Shown: positions 21,656 to 34,310 of the stretch, one piece after another
How the letters are laid out: every line of letters starts with the position of its first letter
How positions within the stretch are numbered: position 1 is the stretch's first letter
Source: Blattamonas nauphoetae
Lineage: Eukaryota > Preaxostyla > Oxymonadida
NCBI GenBank assembly: GCA_033064195.1
Contig: JARBJD010000235.1
Span: 54,320-118,319, forward strand
Length of the DNA: 64,000 nucleotides
Direction: 5' to 3'
The notes under the pieces: model-generated
The model's database searches: none
What the model was told of the DNA's origin: nothing
Seen by the model: only the letters and a program-made list of their open reading frames with translations
Position numbers and translations under genes: made by a program

Positions 21656-24600
21656 TCTGCGGTGTTGTTAGTTGGAACAGGGCTTAAGGGTATTTTTAGA
21701 TCGATGGATAAAACCAAATTATTCAATTCAGTTTCTGTCGAGCTGGTTGGGTGATTTTATCTCAGAAAGAGCTCCAACTATTTCAATAGAATGAAAAATC
21801 CGGCCGGGATGGCTTTCTGACCTCAACTGAAACTTGGAAGTATCCTTTCAGGACAATCAATGGTTCAGATCATCGAACGACCAACACTCCATGCTCGTTT
21901 TATTCATCAGTATCAACTTTATTTCTCAGTGCATTCCCTCAATCCCACTTCCTTCCACACATACATCTCACAAACGGACGAATGAAGTCCATCATATCAC
22001 GCTTGATTCAATCTCGTATTTGGCATCCAATGAACCACTTACTGGACCGATCAAGATGTCAGGGACTGCACAAACAACACTTCTTTGTCGTTCAGAGAGT
22101 GATTTATTTGTTCTTTCCGTTGTAAACTCGACATTTTCGATCACGTCAACATGTCTTGTTCCTGTTCATCAAGCCATGCACGCCTCAGATTCATCTGTTC
22201 ACCTCACTGAGACAACCATTCAAGTGAATTCAACACACACATTGTTTATTTCATGGAACTCGACCATAATCTTGGAAAGATTGGCTCTCAGAAGAGCACC
22301 AACAATATCCACCCTTCCGCTTGTTGTCGAGAACCGACAGCCAACAGGATCAGTGAACTTGATCTCAACCACATTCGCAGATGGACACCATTCCGATATC
22401 TCCCCAATTGTCGCAAACCGACAGACGCAATCAATCATGATTCAATCGGCATCCTTCCGCAACATCACCTCAGATTCCTCAATCCCACCATCCACCACGC
22501 TCCCACTAGCCGGAAAAACCAAATTTTTCAACACAAAGACGGATCATGTTGAAGGAGTGTTCTACGGAACATTGACAAACAACATCAACCTCGGCGGGTC
22601 ATTCCTCTTCTCCAACAACACCTTCCTCCACACCACCCACTCCAACGCTGATGTGTACACCTGCCCAGGTGGAACATGCACAGATCGATTTTGGTCAGAA
22701 TCAACTGATCTCACCATTCAGAACAGCCTCTTTTCGTCATGCGCGAGCACACACCCGTCAGAAGATGGCGGAGCGATTTTTATGGTCCCTGCCACTCCAG
22801 GTCAATTTACCGTTACAAACTGTAATTTTAAGTCCTGCACAAGCAATCGAAATGGTGGGGCGATCGGGTTTTTTGGCACGTCGGCGAATGTCTCCAAAAA
22901 CACTTTTTCGAATTGCCATGCCGTCTCATGTGGAGGAGCGATTAGTGGGAAACGAGATTCGAACCAAATACACTTTAAAGAGAACACTTGCACGTCATGT
23001 CAAGCTAATGGGGATGAAGCAGCCTATCATCTCAACAACGGAGAAGGGTACCAGCTGATGGACAATAACACGTTTTCTATCTCGGGACTGTGTCGGCGGA
23101 GTGATTGCTTGCTTGTTGTGTACGGAACTGCACAAGTTTCCAACAACATCATCAAGAACTCCCAAAGAACAGTAACTAATCCGGCGTTTGCCAATATCGT
23201 CCTGCACAGCAACACCATCACATCTGTGATTATTATTGGCAACAAATTCGAATCAACTTCTGCCTTCTCACATCAGTGGAGTCACTCCAACAGTCCAGAC
23301 ATCATCGTCTGGCCGCTCTGGTCAGGAGCAGCGGCCTTCCCGCTCATCGACTCCACTGGGCTCTTCCTCCCTGCCTCGAAAAAAGGAAGTGTCGTCACCA
23401 CAAAAGACGATACTTCCAACGTGATCATCATCGAAAAAGTCTACAAGGCACCAGCTTCCCCATCCAATCCGTTCTTCGTTCTGTCTGCGAAGAGGACTGT
23501 GATGCTCAGACAACTTGGGGTGGATTTGACGGTTGCTCCGATTGCGTTTGCGAGCATATCAAACGGGGGGAATGTTTTGTTGAGCGAAGTTGATTTCTCT
23601 GTCTCCACGTCGACGCTGACCAAGAATTTCATCACCATCACCTCGTCCACTTTCACCTTCGACAATGTCACGCTCTCCTCACTCAATCTCGGATCGACGA
23701 GTGTTGTCAGAATGGAGGGAGCATCGACGTTGATCGTGACGAACAGCACCTTCACATCGATTTCACAGACATCGGCGGGAGGAGGAACTTTTCTGAGCAC
23801 GAACGGCGCCAGCACACAAATCATCACGATCACTGGATCGACATTCGGCAAAGTGACATCGAAAGGAGATGGAGGAGTGATTCTGGCTCAGCTGGGAACA
23901 GGATCGAAACTGACAGTGTCGAGCACGTCATTCATATCATGCTCGTCGACTGGGAAGGGAGGAGTGCTCTCAATCGTCCTTTCATCGACAGGTTCCTTCG
24001 CACTCCAAAGCATCACTTCATTCTCGTCGTGCACAGCGACGAATGGGAATGCGGTGTTTGTGCAAGCACCGTCACTGTCCTCTGCCGTCACTCGAACGAG
24101 CATGGCATTTTTGGGATCGTCGTCGATCACTCCGACAGCGACTCTGCTGAATCTGTATCGCGGATGGAACACAGCCAACACGACCGACTCTGTTCCACTC
24201 ATCCTCTTCTTCTCGACGATGGGATCAACTGGATATGCAAATTCGAGTGGAAAGGATGGGATGATGTGTGGCTTCTCTGTGTATCCTTGTTCGTCACTCG
24301 TTCCTGTTCAGACGACGCTTGTGTCGTATGGCACGAAGACTGGAGGCACACTCGATCCGATCACAATCCAGCTCCAAACAGCTGTCCAACACTCGATCCC
24401 ATTTTCATGTGGAGGACACAAGGCAACCATCAAAGGGAACACTGTCACACTCTCAAACACTGGCCAGTTCACGACATCCTCGTCTTCATCATCGCTCACA
24501 CTCTCCGCGCTGACCGTCCTGTTCGCCTCTTCGCAGACACAACAAATGATTTCTGTCTCGACAGGATCGATTGTGGTGTCTGGTTGCACAATCGGGAATG

Positions 24601-24860
24601 GAGCAGCAGACATTCCTGTCTCGATTGGATCGGTTTCGGGAGGATCTTTGGAGATGAGTGGAACAAACACGATGAAACTGGTGTCACCTTCCAATCCGCT
24701 CTTCCGTGTGACATCTGGAACTCTGAAGATTCAATCAGGCTAAACACTGACACACTCAGCCACAAAACGAACATCATCGCTCTTCATTCTGAGTGGAGGA
24801 TCAACAACGATCGCATCACTCTCCCTTCCCTCCCTCACACTCAACTCGGCGAGCAGTGTA

Positions 24861-26891
24861 TAGTAGTAAAAGAACTCGTGAATGTAAAATAAGTCGAACC
24901 TTTCTTGATACCTCGTCCTGGTGGTCCATCAATAGGAGAGCCATTTTCACATCAAATATCCACTTTTTATTATTTGAAAAAATTCCAGATGCACCAGATA
25001 GAAAGGAACAATGTTAAAATGAGGTGAATAAATGTTAAAGTTAGTTTACCGTCTGATTCTCGTCATCGAAGTCGTCAGCAAAATATTGCACTTTTTTCCG
25101 AGGTGAGTACGCCAAGTAAGTCATGTGTTCGGAATCAGCTGGTGACCCTTCACTGCTGTGTCGTTTGACAGGCGTGATCTCTGGGGTGACTTGTATAGCT
25201 GGTTGAGAGCGGAGTTTTGTTTTCACACAAACAAAATCTGTGATTTTTTTCTGGCGAGGCGTTTTATCTTGATCAGTATTCTGTGAGGGGGAGAGGAGAC
25301 TACCTCTCGCTGTTGGTTCCTCGTTCGGAGGAGATAGTTGTCTTTGTGACTCAGAGGGAGGGTTTTTGGAATGGATTCCGTCCTTTGCCTTGTATGCCTT
25401 TTTCACCAGTTTCGACCGTGTATTGAGTAGAACGTCTAAATCGAGTGGTCGGAGTCCGGTTGCTCTGAAGGAGCCCATGATTAGGCTCTTCTGGAATGCT
25501 GATGAAATTGCATCCGGCAACACGTCCGCCAAGGCCCTTCTGTATTCCCGAATTCCACCGTTGGATGGTGGAGCAAACGATTTTTGCAATTTTTGCTTTA
25601 AGACCGCGAAAGGAAACTGATCCAGTGGTTGAGTTACATGTGTTGTATGTGCTGGAAGGATGAGGATATGGATTTTGAGGGAGTTGGCGAGGTTGATAAT
25701 GTCTTGGCTGTGTCTTGTCTGATGACCATCCATGATTAAAAGTGCATGTGAGCGACTTTTGTTAATACTGCGCCTTTGCTGGTCGATTTGTGGTAGAATA
25801 AACTTTTCCATGATTTCATTGTATGACCCTTGATTTATCCAGCCAATTTTTCTGCAAAGAATGTGAATGTGGTGATTGCTCAGATCCGTAAATTCTTTTG
25901 GGATTGTTGCACTCGGCCATAATATCACAGGATCAAGACGGGATCCATGCGAAGATACACAGGCGCACAGGGTAGCATTTTCGATGCGCGGTGGCGATGG
26001 CAGAAGAGCGTTTGCATGATTTGGGGTCGACACGAGCAGACTTTTATCGTCAATACTGATGCGTAGCGACGATTCGTCGAAGTTATACATCAGATTGGGA
26101 TCGATCTGATAACGTTCTATCACCCGTCCGACGAGAGAAATCCACTCTCGAAGTGTTGCCTCTGTTGTATTATCGATGCGTTCGATCGCAATGAAGAGTG
26201 GTTTATACTGGATAAAGAGATTTTGACGACCCAACCACGCGTTCAACCATTGCTTGCTCATGATTGGCTTCCCTTCATCGAATCTAACACTTTTCTTCCA
26301 GATGGTATTAGCCTTAAGCATGAAAGATCAAAAAAAGGGCACACTTGTTCGAGTATATCTCTTTTTTTTCACATGACCATCAAGCTCTATCTTTTCCAGA
26401 CAGTAGGTCAAAAGCTCCTGTTCATCGCTGTGGGTGAGTTTGCCAGGTCGATGGGCCACCCCAATTTCTCGGTGTTCATTCATCGCGCGGATTCCTCTTT
26501 TAAGTTGGCCTTCGGTGCACACCCCTGCTTTAACAACATCTTCGTGACGAACTGCCTGCTCATTGTAGAGTTTCGCCCCTTTGGACGCTGAATTGGGGAG
26601 ATTTCTGTAGTCCAAAGTGGCGATTATGCGCGATATTTCTTTCTGAGTGAGATACTCACTCATTTCTAAAAAGTGTTGGGCACTGACTCGTCCGACTTCC
26701 GGAGATTCGTTCAGATGTTCACGATTTTTCCGGAAATACACGAAGACGAAGTTATTTTGCGATGTGCATTCAATTCAATGTGGAACATGAAGTCTATTCC
26801 ATACAATCTCAACGAAAGATGATCTTCTCAACCATGAGAAAAATGGTGACATGTATGCGTTATTTTACTTTCACGACTTCTTTTACTACTA
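24861..26891. mobile_element. Pogo-like (Tc1/mariner superfamily) transposon, 2.03 kb
   Basis: Inverted repeats of about 34 bp begin TAGTAGTAAAAGAA at 24861 and mirror at 26891 (TTACTACTA). The arms differ at a few positions. A TA dinucleotide flanks each side (24859-24860 and 26892-26893), as expected for TA-targeting Tc1/mariner/pogo elements. It carries one transposase gene on the minus strand and sits inside the coding sequence of a beta-helix gene. Confidence 0.85.
25041..26663 (-). pseudogene. Pogo/jerky-type DDE transposase, one in-frame stop
   Basis: From a likely ATG at 26663 (MSEYLTQKEISRIIATLD) the frame holds an N-terminal helix-turn-helix region, then the DDE_1 core: YNFDES (first Asp), LLIMDGHQTRHS (second Asp), and TQPLDQFPFAVLK (third acidic position, the DDD form typical of pogo/jerky). 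A Lys/Ser-rich tail follows. One in-frame TGA around 26325-26327 separates the DNA-binding part from the catalytic part, so the copy is probably inactive, though otherwise well preserved. Confidence 0.8.
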
Positions 26892-29491
26892 TATATTCAC
26901 TGACAGGCACAGCCTCGCTGTCTCTCTCATCGACATCATTCTCGTCGATCTCAAACGATGGGTCTGGTTCGGGGATCCACTTCACGTCGACAGGCATGCT
27001 CTCTCTGTCATCTGTTTCGTTCTCGTCAAGCAACTGTGGAATTGATGGGAAGGGACGAAGTGTGTTTGTGTCTCGCTCATCGTTCTCATATGGCACTGTT
27101 GTGATGAAGAGTGTGTCGGTCAGCACAGCTGGGACAACAGGAAGTCATGAAGTGTATCTCGAGGGACAGAATGTGGGAGCGGTTGTCACATCAGACTGGG
27201 CGAGTTTGATCGGAGCGAATGACGCGACACTGACGAAAACCAAGTTGGAACAAGTGTTCGGCTCAGATTCGACAAACATGACAAACTTTGGTCCGCTTGG
27301 GTATCATCTGTATCCGCACACGAGTGGAGCAGTGTTTGTGTCGGAAGGGTTCTGGGATCATGGGAAGTGTGGGCAGGAGCGTCTTCCTTGCTCATCGTTC
27401 AGTTTCGCGTTCTCGCTGCTCACCAACACGAAGACAACAATCAGCCTGAGCTCAGACGTCACTCTCTCCACTCTTCTCGAATGCCCCGAAACTGGAGCGT
27501 CGATCTCTTCGTCTTCCTCATCTCAGAAATCACTCGTTTTTGGGTCGACTGGACAGTTCGTGGTGGAAGCTGGCCATCTCACCTTGTCATCCATTGGCTT
27601 GACAATCCCGTCTTCACTGACTCAACCGCTGTTCGTTGTGAAGGGAAGCTCACTCACCCTCTCCGACTCTGTCACAATCACCAGCCCTTCCTCCCCACCA
27701 CACTCGGCATCGCTCTTCACCATTCAAGACGGAACACTCACACTGCAAGAATCATTGTTTGACTTCGCTGATCGTTTCTTGTCCTCATCCGTCCTTCTCG
27801 CTCAGACGGCAGGCAGACTCGCACTCGACACTGTTTCGATTGGGAATGTTCACCGCTCTGATGGCGATGGAAGTGTTGTCCATTCATCGCTCTCCTCGTC
27901 CGACGACCGATTGGAGATTGTTGGGTGCTCTCTCTCAGCATGCTCTTCCACTGGGAATGGTGGATGCATGGCCATTGCAGTGGAAGCAGGAGCACTTCTC
28001 ATCTCTCACTCGTCGTTCAGCAGATGTTCGAGTGTGGACAGAGGCGGCGCGCTTCTGTTGGACTTTTCGAATCTTCTTTCTTTTGAACACTACAAACTGG
28101 ACACTGCTTCTTTTGGACGCGACGAAGACAAGAACTCAGCAACCAACTTCGGAAACGACGTTTTTGTGATTGGACGAGATCTGGTGTCTCAGATTGAGGC
28201 ATCGCAGTGGGAGGACTCGCTCACAGCAGCTCAACAATCAGACTTGATGGGGTCAGATTCCCTGACTCAAAATGTGGAATCGCTTCTGAGGTTTCTGGTT
28301 GGGGATCTTGTGTTTGTGAGCTCATTCGGCGACGACCTGAACATTGGATTGAAAGACTCTCCTTTTCGGACGCTCGCTGGATTGTTCTGTTTCGTGTTAA
28401 AAGTGACGAAAGTTGTGGTTCTGGACTCAGCCTCGATTCGCGAGTTCTTGTCGCTTGGAGTGGGTGAGGAGGAAGGGAGAGAGATGATGATTGTTGGACA
28501 AGGCGACAATTGCTCTCTCCGATGCGACATCGTCCCCTTCGATCACAAATATGGCACGCCGTTCCCCACATTCTCGATGCTCACATTGCGCACCCACACT
28601 CTCTCTGTCACTGACCTCGCCTTCACTTCGTTCTCAGCGCCTGGTTTCATCACATCAGTGTTCTCGGTCAGCTCGAAAGGGATTCTGAAACTGGTCGGGT
28701 GCTCTCTGAAAGGATCGACTCCTACCAAACTCAGCCTCGTCACTCTCAGCCGCGCTGGATCAGCAGATATACACGCCTTCACTTCGCGCGAGCAGCAATT
28801 TGTGGGCAAAGGAAGCATCGTTCGATGTGAAAGTGGGAGTGCTTTGAACGTAGCCACAAGCACGTTTGAATCAACAAGCTTCGTTGGAGGGTGTGTTGTG
28901 GTTGGAACATGCACCGAGCTGATGACGATCACAGACTCGACATTTGTGCGATGCCTTGGAACGAGTTTTGGGAGTGTGATTCGTGTTTGGGTGATGGGAA
29001 GCACACTCAGCCTGACGAACAACAGATTCGAGAGATGCTCAACGACAGTTCGACTGTCTGAACAATTTGGGAATGATGGTGTTGTCGGAGGGGGTTGTGT
29101 AGTGGTTGAACTGAAACCACAATCGTCGTCATCCATCGCACATCGTCCAAGTTCAGTGGACTTGACACTCTCGTCGTTCACATCGTGCTCGCTGACTGTG
29201 ACAGACACAGCCCGCTCGTCTCTCCGATTGATTGGAGGGAGTGGATTCCTGATCCGAGCCACACAAACATCGAACACACTCTCAGCGACTCTTCGCAACG
29301 TGACTCTGACGAACTGTTCGGTCACTCCTCTTCTCTCGTCGTCTCACACGAGCTTCTCGGGGGGAGTGGTTATGTGTGGGAAGAAGCTGCTGCAGACGGA
29401 TCGACGCGGAATGGTTGTGACTGACTGCTCAAGCGGAACAGTCCAAGTCAACCCTTCGTCATCTTCAGGAACACACTCACACGAACACTGA

Positions 29492-29866
29492 CGATGTCGT
29501 CCTGTTCTCGTTCAGATGCCACTATCACTCTGGCTCGTCTCTTTCTGTGTCCCTGATGCCTTTTCGTTCCACTCCCAGTTAAAAGCCTTTGTATCTGTCA
29601 AATCATGATTTTCATTTTCTTCTATTCGGCTATCCTTCATCATTCATTTCTTCTTTCTTCATTTCGTCGAACAGATACCTCATTCGACTAGTGTGAGATC
29701 ACTATTCTTCCTCTTTAACCTCGAGCATCAATTCACCACTATTCAGATTGTGGAATCACTATTTAAGTGTTGTTATTTCGAATATTCACTGAAAACAGGT
29801 TGAAATTGATGTGGTAGAGATGAATCGTTCAGTCATTCGGCTTGATCGAACCATTATTTGATTTCA
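29492..29866. other. Spacer between two beta-helix genes
   Basis: AT-rich, no coding content recognised. It probably holds the 3' end of the upstream gene and the promoter of the next one; no specific motif can be named. Confidence 0.4.
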
Positions 29867-30437
29867 ATGGTCTTGACTCTGTTCGCGTTCGTTTTGACCC
29901 CAACGTGGGTTTCTTCTGAATCTTATTCAACCACCCACCCTCCACTTGACGTTTCACGGGATTTCGCAGCTTTCTTGGGGAAAAACTCGATGCTCCAGAA
30001 CCAACAGTCATTCTCAGCACTATCTCGAATCATTGTCCCAAATGGGGTATATCATGCACATGATATCCATATCCACTCTCGAAATCTGGAAATCTCAGGA
30101 TTATCATCGACAATCTCTTCAAGAAATAGTGTCCACAATTCACCAACCAAAACGATGTCCCAACATCCACGGAACGATGAATTTCGCTCAAGAAAGCAAC
30201 TTTCTGTGATGTTTGATATGTGTAACAGCACATTCAGTGTTGACAATCTTCAATTATTTGCGGACACACAAGATACAGCCGTCGCTCAATGTCAGAATCG
30301 TCGTCTCTGATGCCTCTGGTAAGCGGCCCGCGATTGGTATCGTCGCCTTCCTGCGTTACATCGAATCAAGAAGAAAATACCGACGCTTTTCGATTTCGGG
30401 ATTCACGATGAGAATGGTCTATGTGGGGTTGTTGATA

Positions 30438-30909
30438 GTACCCGGATAAACCCGTTAAGTCGGATAAACCCGTTACCAACATACCCCACTTCACATTGAT
30501 CCTTTTATTCTGACGACTGATATGTTGTGTGGAAAAGAAAGTAATCGGTAGAATTCTGAAATGATTGGTCTCTTGTTCAGTCGTTTGATCGAGGTCTATG
30601 GGTCATTTCAAATCGATGAATGACCAGCCACGACACCCTGCATGTGATGCTGAGTACAAAGAGGTTGCATCTCAATGTACCATCCCTTGGACGCCTGGGA
30701 AGACATTGGCTAAGTTCCGAGCACATTTCGACTTACATTTTTCTCATTCCATTTCACAATCATTCTTTCAACAGTACCTCCTATTTTAAAAATAATGAAG
30801 AGAGTAATGAACGGGAAGTGGAAGGATAATTTTAGTGAAGAGGGGGGACTGCTATGCTCCTGTGGAATGGTTAACGGGTTTATCCACTCTAACGGGTTTG
30901 TCCGGGTAC
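30438..30909. mobile_element. MITE with TA duplication, 472 bp
   Basis: The left end GTACCCGGATAAACCCGTTA mirrors the right end (GTACCCGGACAAACCCGTTA on the other strand). Similarity continues for about 40 bp because the 14-mer GGATAAACCCGTTA is repeated in each arm. A TA lies at 30436-30437 and 30910-30911. No coding capacity. It sits in the beta-helix I region of the receptor gene. Confidence 0.85.
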
Positions 30910-31562
30910 TATGACTGCTCTGTATCTCTGTCGGAATCGTCACTATCAAACACGACGAGCACTCGCCTTTCGTCGACGTTCCCTTGTTCCTGTTCATTTC
31001 TGACCCAGCGACTGATTGGGGTGTCAGTGTCGGAATCAACGAATCATCTTTGCGGGACAAGCGGAATGTCGTTGGACTGGGCAGGCTCGTCTCTCCTGTC
31101 GAACTGCTCGTTCTCGTCCTGCACCACGAACGATCCTCCCAGCCGACTCGAACGACCCGAACCAGATCAAACCAAAACAGTCCTCACTCGCACCGACGAC
31201 TCGACCCGCATCGGTTCTGATTCATTTGACTACGATAAGGAGGTCAGCCATCAACTCTGGGTGATATCTTGCTCCTTTTCTGGTCTGTCATCGTCGAATG
31301 GAGGAGCGATCGAATGGATCAACTCTCGAGCAGATCATATTCTCACCGACTGTTCTTTCAACAACTGTCATGCCACGCAAATCGGGGGAGCGATAAAAGT
31401 TGCCCAAAATCCAGGTCTCAATCAGGGCTTTCCAAAAGTACCCATAATTTTGTAGAATCAGATCACATCACCCTTTTAAAAACCATGTACTGAAATCTTA
31501 AATCCGAGCTACACATTGATATACGAAATAACTAAGGCGATAGAAAAAAGAAAGGGATTTAC

Positions 31563-34310
31563 TGCGCGTGATTGGAGCTGACTGATTCATCTGCTCTCTT
31601 TGAGATCGTTTTCCATAACCAGCCACGGATGTTCGCCGGAGGAGGCCGAGATGGTCTGATGGGCAAGCGACCACAACCTGGACGATTCCAGTGTGGGAGA
31701 GTGAGGCTGAGGGATGAGAAGTCCAACTCGCCATTTCTGTCTCCAACGAAGACAGACTTGATAGTTCGTTGCGCATGTAGCTTTCAATGATCGGCTCTGC
31801 TTGGTCCCATCACTCGTCTGAGTCTTCCTCGACGTCCTCTTTGCTTTCCTGTCCGTCCGATCCGAGCGAGGACTTGGCTAACAACGAATCTCCTTTCTTG
31901 TTCCCTTGTTCTCTCGACTGGGTTGAGGTTGAAGCTTGTGATTGAAATTCTGTCCATCGATAATGCCCAGTACATGTCACGAGAAGTACCTGGAATGACT
32001 TCCTCTGTTCTGACCAGCGGTGCTGGCGACATTCGCATTCGTTGTGTGTCTCTCCACCCTCGCTCCTCATCGCCGATAAACACGAGGCTTCTCAGATTGG
32101 ATGACGAGAGAGTTTCAATGACGCGAGCGGCGATGCGCAGCTGTCATTTAGCATCCGGAATGTGCATCGCAATTTAATGGAACAAAATGGACATGATTTC
32201 GGGGAGATCGTGTTGAGGTCAGCTTGTCAGTGGTGTTACACGAGTTTCGGCTGGAGAGACTGTCTGGTTGGATGTCGCTGGGATGACGAGTGTTTACACG
32301 AGAGAGTGGAGGGAGATGAAGAAGGGAAGGCGACCTTGCATGGATCGAGTGCTGATGAGGGAGAGGTGGGGTGACGTGGTTGGGGATTGGCCTCGATCGT
32401 TCCCAACATTCGGACTTGGCGAGAGTGATGTTCGTCTCGAGCGAAGAGACACAGATGGTTGAGGTGTCGACGGCTGAGTGGTGGAGGATGTGGATGTGAG
32501 TGGCTGGAGGAGCGACGCAGTCACGTTCAGTCCAGTCAGCGACGTCGCCAGTTGCTGTCCTCTGAGTTGTGGCGTGAGCGGGTGCTGCTGTGGCGTGGAG
32601 CGTGGAGTCAGTGGCATCAAAAGAAGACCCGGCTTGTTCGCTCCGAACGGCGGTTGTTTCTTCAGCATCTTCTTCTTCTTTCCGCCGGCTTGAGGCGTGG
32701 ATGGCTGGAAGACACTGTTCGTCTTTTCCTCTTTCGTCACTTTGATATTTCGTCCCTTCTTCTTCGTCTTCGGCTTCGCTGTCACCTCCGAATTCATCCG
32801 CTCCTGCTCCATCTGCTCGTTGATCATTTTCTGCTGTCTTTCCATTCGCATCTACTTTGTCGATCGGTCTGCGGAGAATCTGGCTGACTTGCGCGGTTTC
32901 TTCTTCTTTTTCAGTCCAACCATCGACTGCGACGTTGGGAGTGTGTATTCGTCAGCTTTCCAATCTGTCAGAGGCGAGCGAGGGATAGTTGAGTGTGCAT
33001 CGTCGGACGAAGAAAAGAGCTCGGCGTCGGAAGAGATGAGGTCTCTTCGGGAGCGATGGTGTAAATCGAGTAGTGAGTCTGGTTTTGGAGCGTAATAGTT
33101 GAACTTTTGGGCTGATTCAGCGCTGTCGTCGATGGTATTAGAATCATCTTGAGATTCTGAGGGAGGGAGTGAGTTCTATTCAGTTTGATCGCTGGAAGAA
33201 GGACAGGTTGATGTGGGACGATCGATTCTTCTTCCTTCGGTCTCATCAACGACGGAGCTGGCGGTGGGAGTGGCGGAAGTGTCTCTAACACCATCTGACG
33301 AGCAACACCCAACGACTCACCCGCCTCATCCTTCATTCCCTCCAAATCGCTCAGGAAATCAGGGCTTGTTTTGGTGAATCCTGACTGTCGTTTGACGAGA
33401 GAGGCCTGCGGAGTGTTGAAGAAATCGTTGGTTTCCGAGACAGGCGCTGGTGTTTCGCCGCTGGTGAGTTGAGACAGGAAGGCGGACGACGACGAATCAG
33501 ATGGCGAAGAAGGAGGACTTGGCGAGCTCGAAGCTTCGAGGGAGGGAGACGGTGGTGAAGTGGCGACTTGGCCGAAATTGGAGGAGTTGGTGCGATCGAG
33601 TTTGAAGGAGTGTGTGTGTCGCCTTCTTCTTTCGATTCGGATGGAGTTTGATCCTGGCTTTGGTGAGAAAGACTGCTAATTTGGATTGATGATGATGAGT
33701 TTTGTGAAAGTGAATCTTGTGTTTCTTCCGCTGGTTCCTTCACCATTGCTGGTTCCGTCGCTGGAACTGCCTGTTCATCGTGTGTGCCGTCAATCTCCTC
33801 ATCCTTCCCCAACACTTCTGGGATCTCCAGGATCATATCTCTCGTTTGAATCCCTTCAGCTGTCGTAGAGTTCGTAAACCTCAAAACAGGCAGGTTGACC
33901 TCCTCAAATTGGAGCGACAGTCTGTTCTGAACCACTCGAGGCGACGCCACTGCCGATTCGTGTGCGTGCTCCGTCGATCTGCGGAGGGAAGGAGGTGTGG
34001 TTGTTTAGTCTCTGATTTGAATCGGTTCAGAAACCCTCCTTCTTTCTGGTTCGGTCGACAGCAGCCCTTCGTTGTGCATCGAAATCATGGAATCTGGTGT
34101 CATTGGTTCTGATCCACTCTCCTCCATGGGATATTTGTCAACTTGATACTTCGGCACTCTCCGCCAGAGATGGTCGTCGTTGGACGGTGTGCGACTTGGG
34201 TTGTAGCGACGACGAACGATCTTCCCTTCGTATTCAATCATCGCGGGAGGGGTGCGTTGGGATGGCGAAAGCGAGGGTGACGAAGAGAGACGAGTGCGCG
34301 GGGTGGTTGG
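31563..34310 (-). pseudogene. Unknown Ser/Thr/Pro-rich gene cargo inside the 8.2-kb hAT
   Basis: Several long minus-strand frames follow one another: 34241-34005, 33950-33351, 33345-32968, 32851-32294 and 32083-31563, with probable short introns or frame changes between. Visible content: proline/serine-rich low complexity, a basic patch (AGGKKKKMLKKQP), a coiled-coil-like stretch (RQQKMINEQMEQERM), and a more ordered end (SSSNLRSLVFIGDEERG, MYWALSMDRISITSFNLNP). It appears to continue upstream across the nested hAT into 36813-36970 (RPPLTHFESFTSATLANE). I do not recognise the family; a regulatory or nuclear protein is possible from composition only. Captured host gene or accessory gene of the transposon are both open. 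Confidence 0.4.

Larger units (their letters stand above)
21891..29491 (+). pseudogene. Beta-helix (Pmp-like) surface gene split by a pogo-like transposon
   Basis: The chosen ATG at 21891 gives a signal peptide (MLVLFISINFISQC). The 5' part runs to about 24858, the 3' part from about 26894 to 29491. It is rich in Ser/Thr and beta-helix rungs with GGA motifs (DGGAIFM, NGGAIGFF, CGGAIS, GKGGVL, RGGALLL). This is a different subfamily from the STNHLYGT genes, although DVEGVFYGT-NINLGGSFLFSN aligns with their DMN-GGSLL block. Damage: an in-frame TAA at 24741-24743, the insertion at 24861, and a frame offset across the insertion site. No membrane segment precedes the final TGA, so the 3' end may also be lost. 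Confidence 0.7.

Noticed and set aside
13122-24743. TAR = Gln recoding as a firm conclusion
   Set aside because: Only three TAR interruptions fall in frame, in genes that also look truncated or disrupted, and TGA interruptions occur as often in other decayed frames. It is kept only as a hypothesis.
23939-24892. 317-codon open frame on the plus strand
   Set aside because: It is a shifted frame over the beta-helix gene; its composition (His/Arg/Trp-rich) is that of an off-frame shadow.
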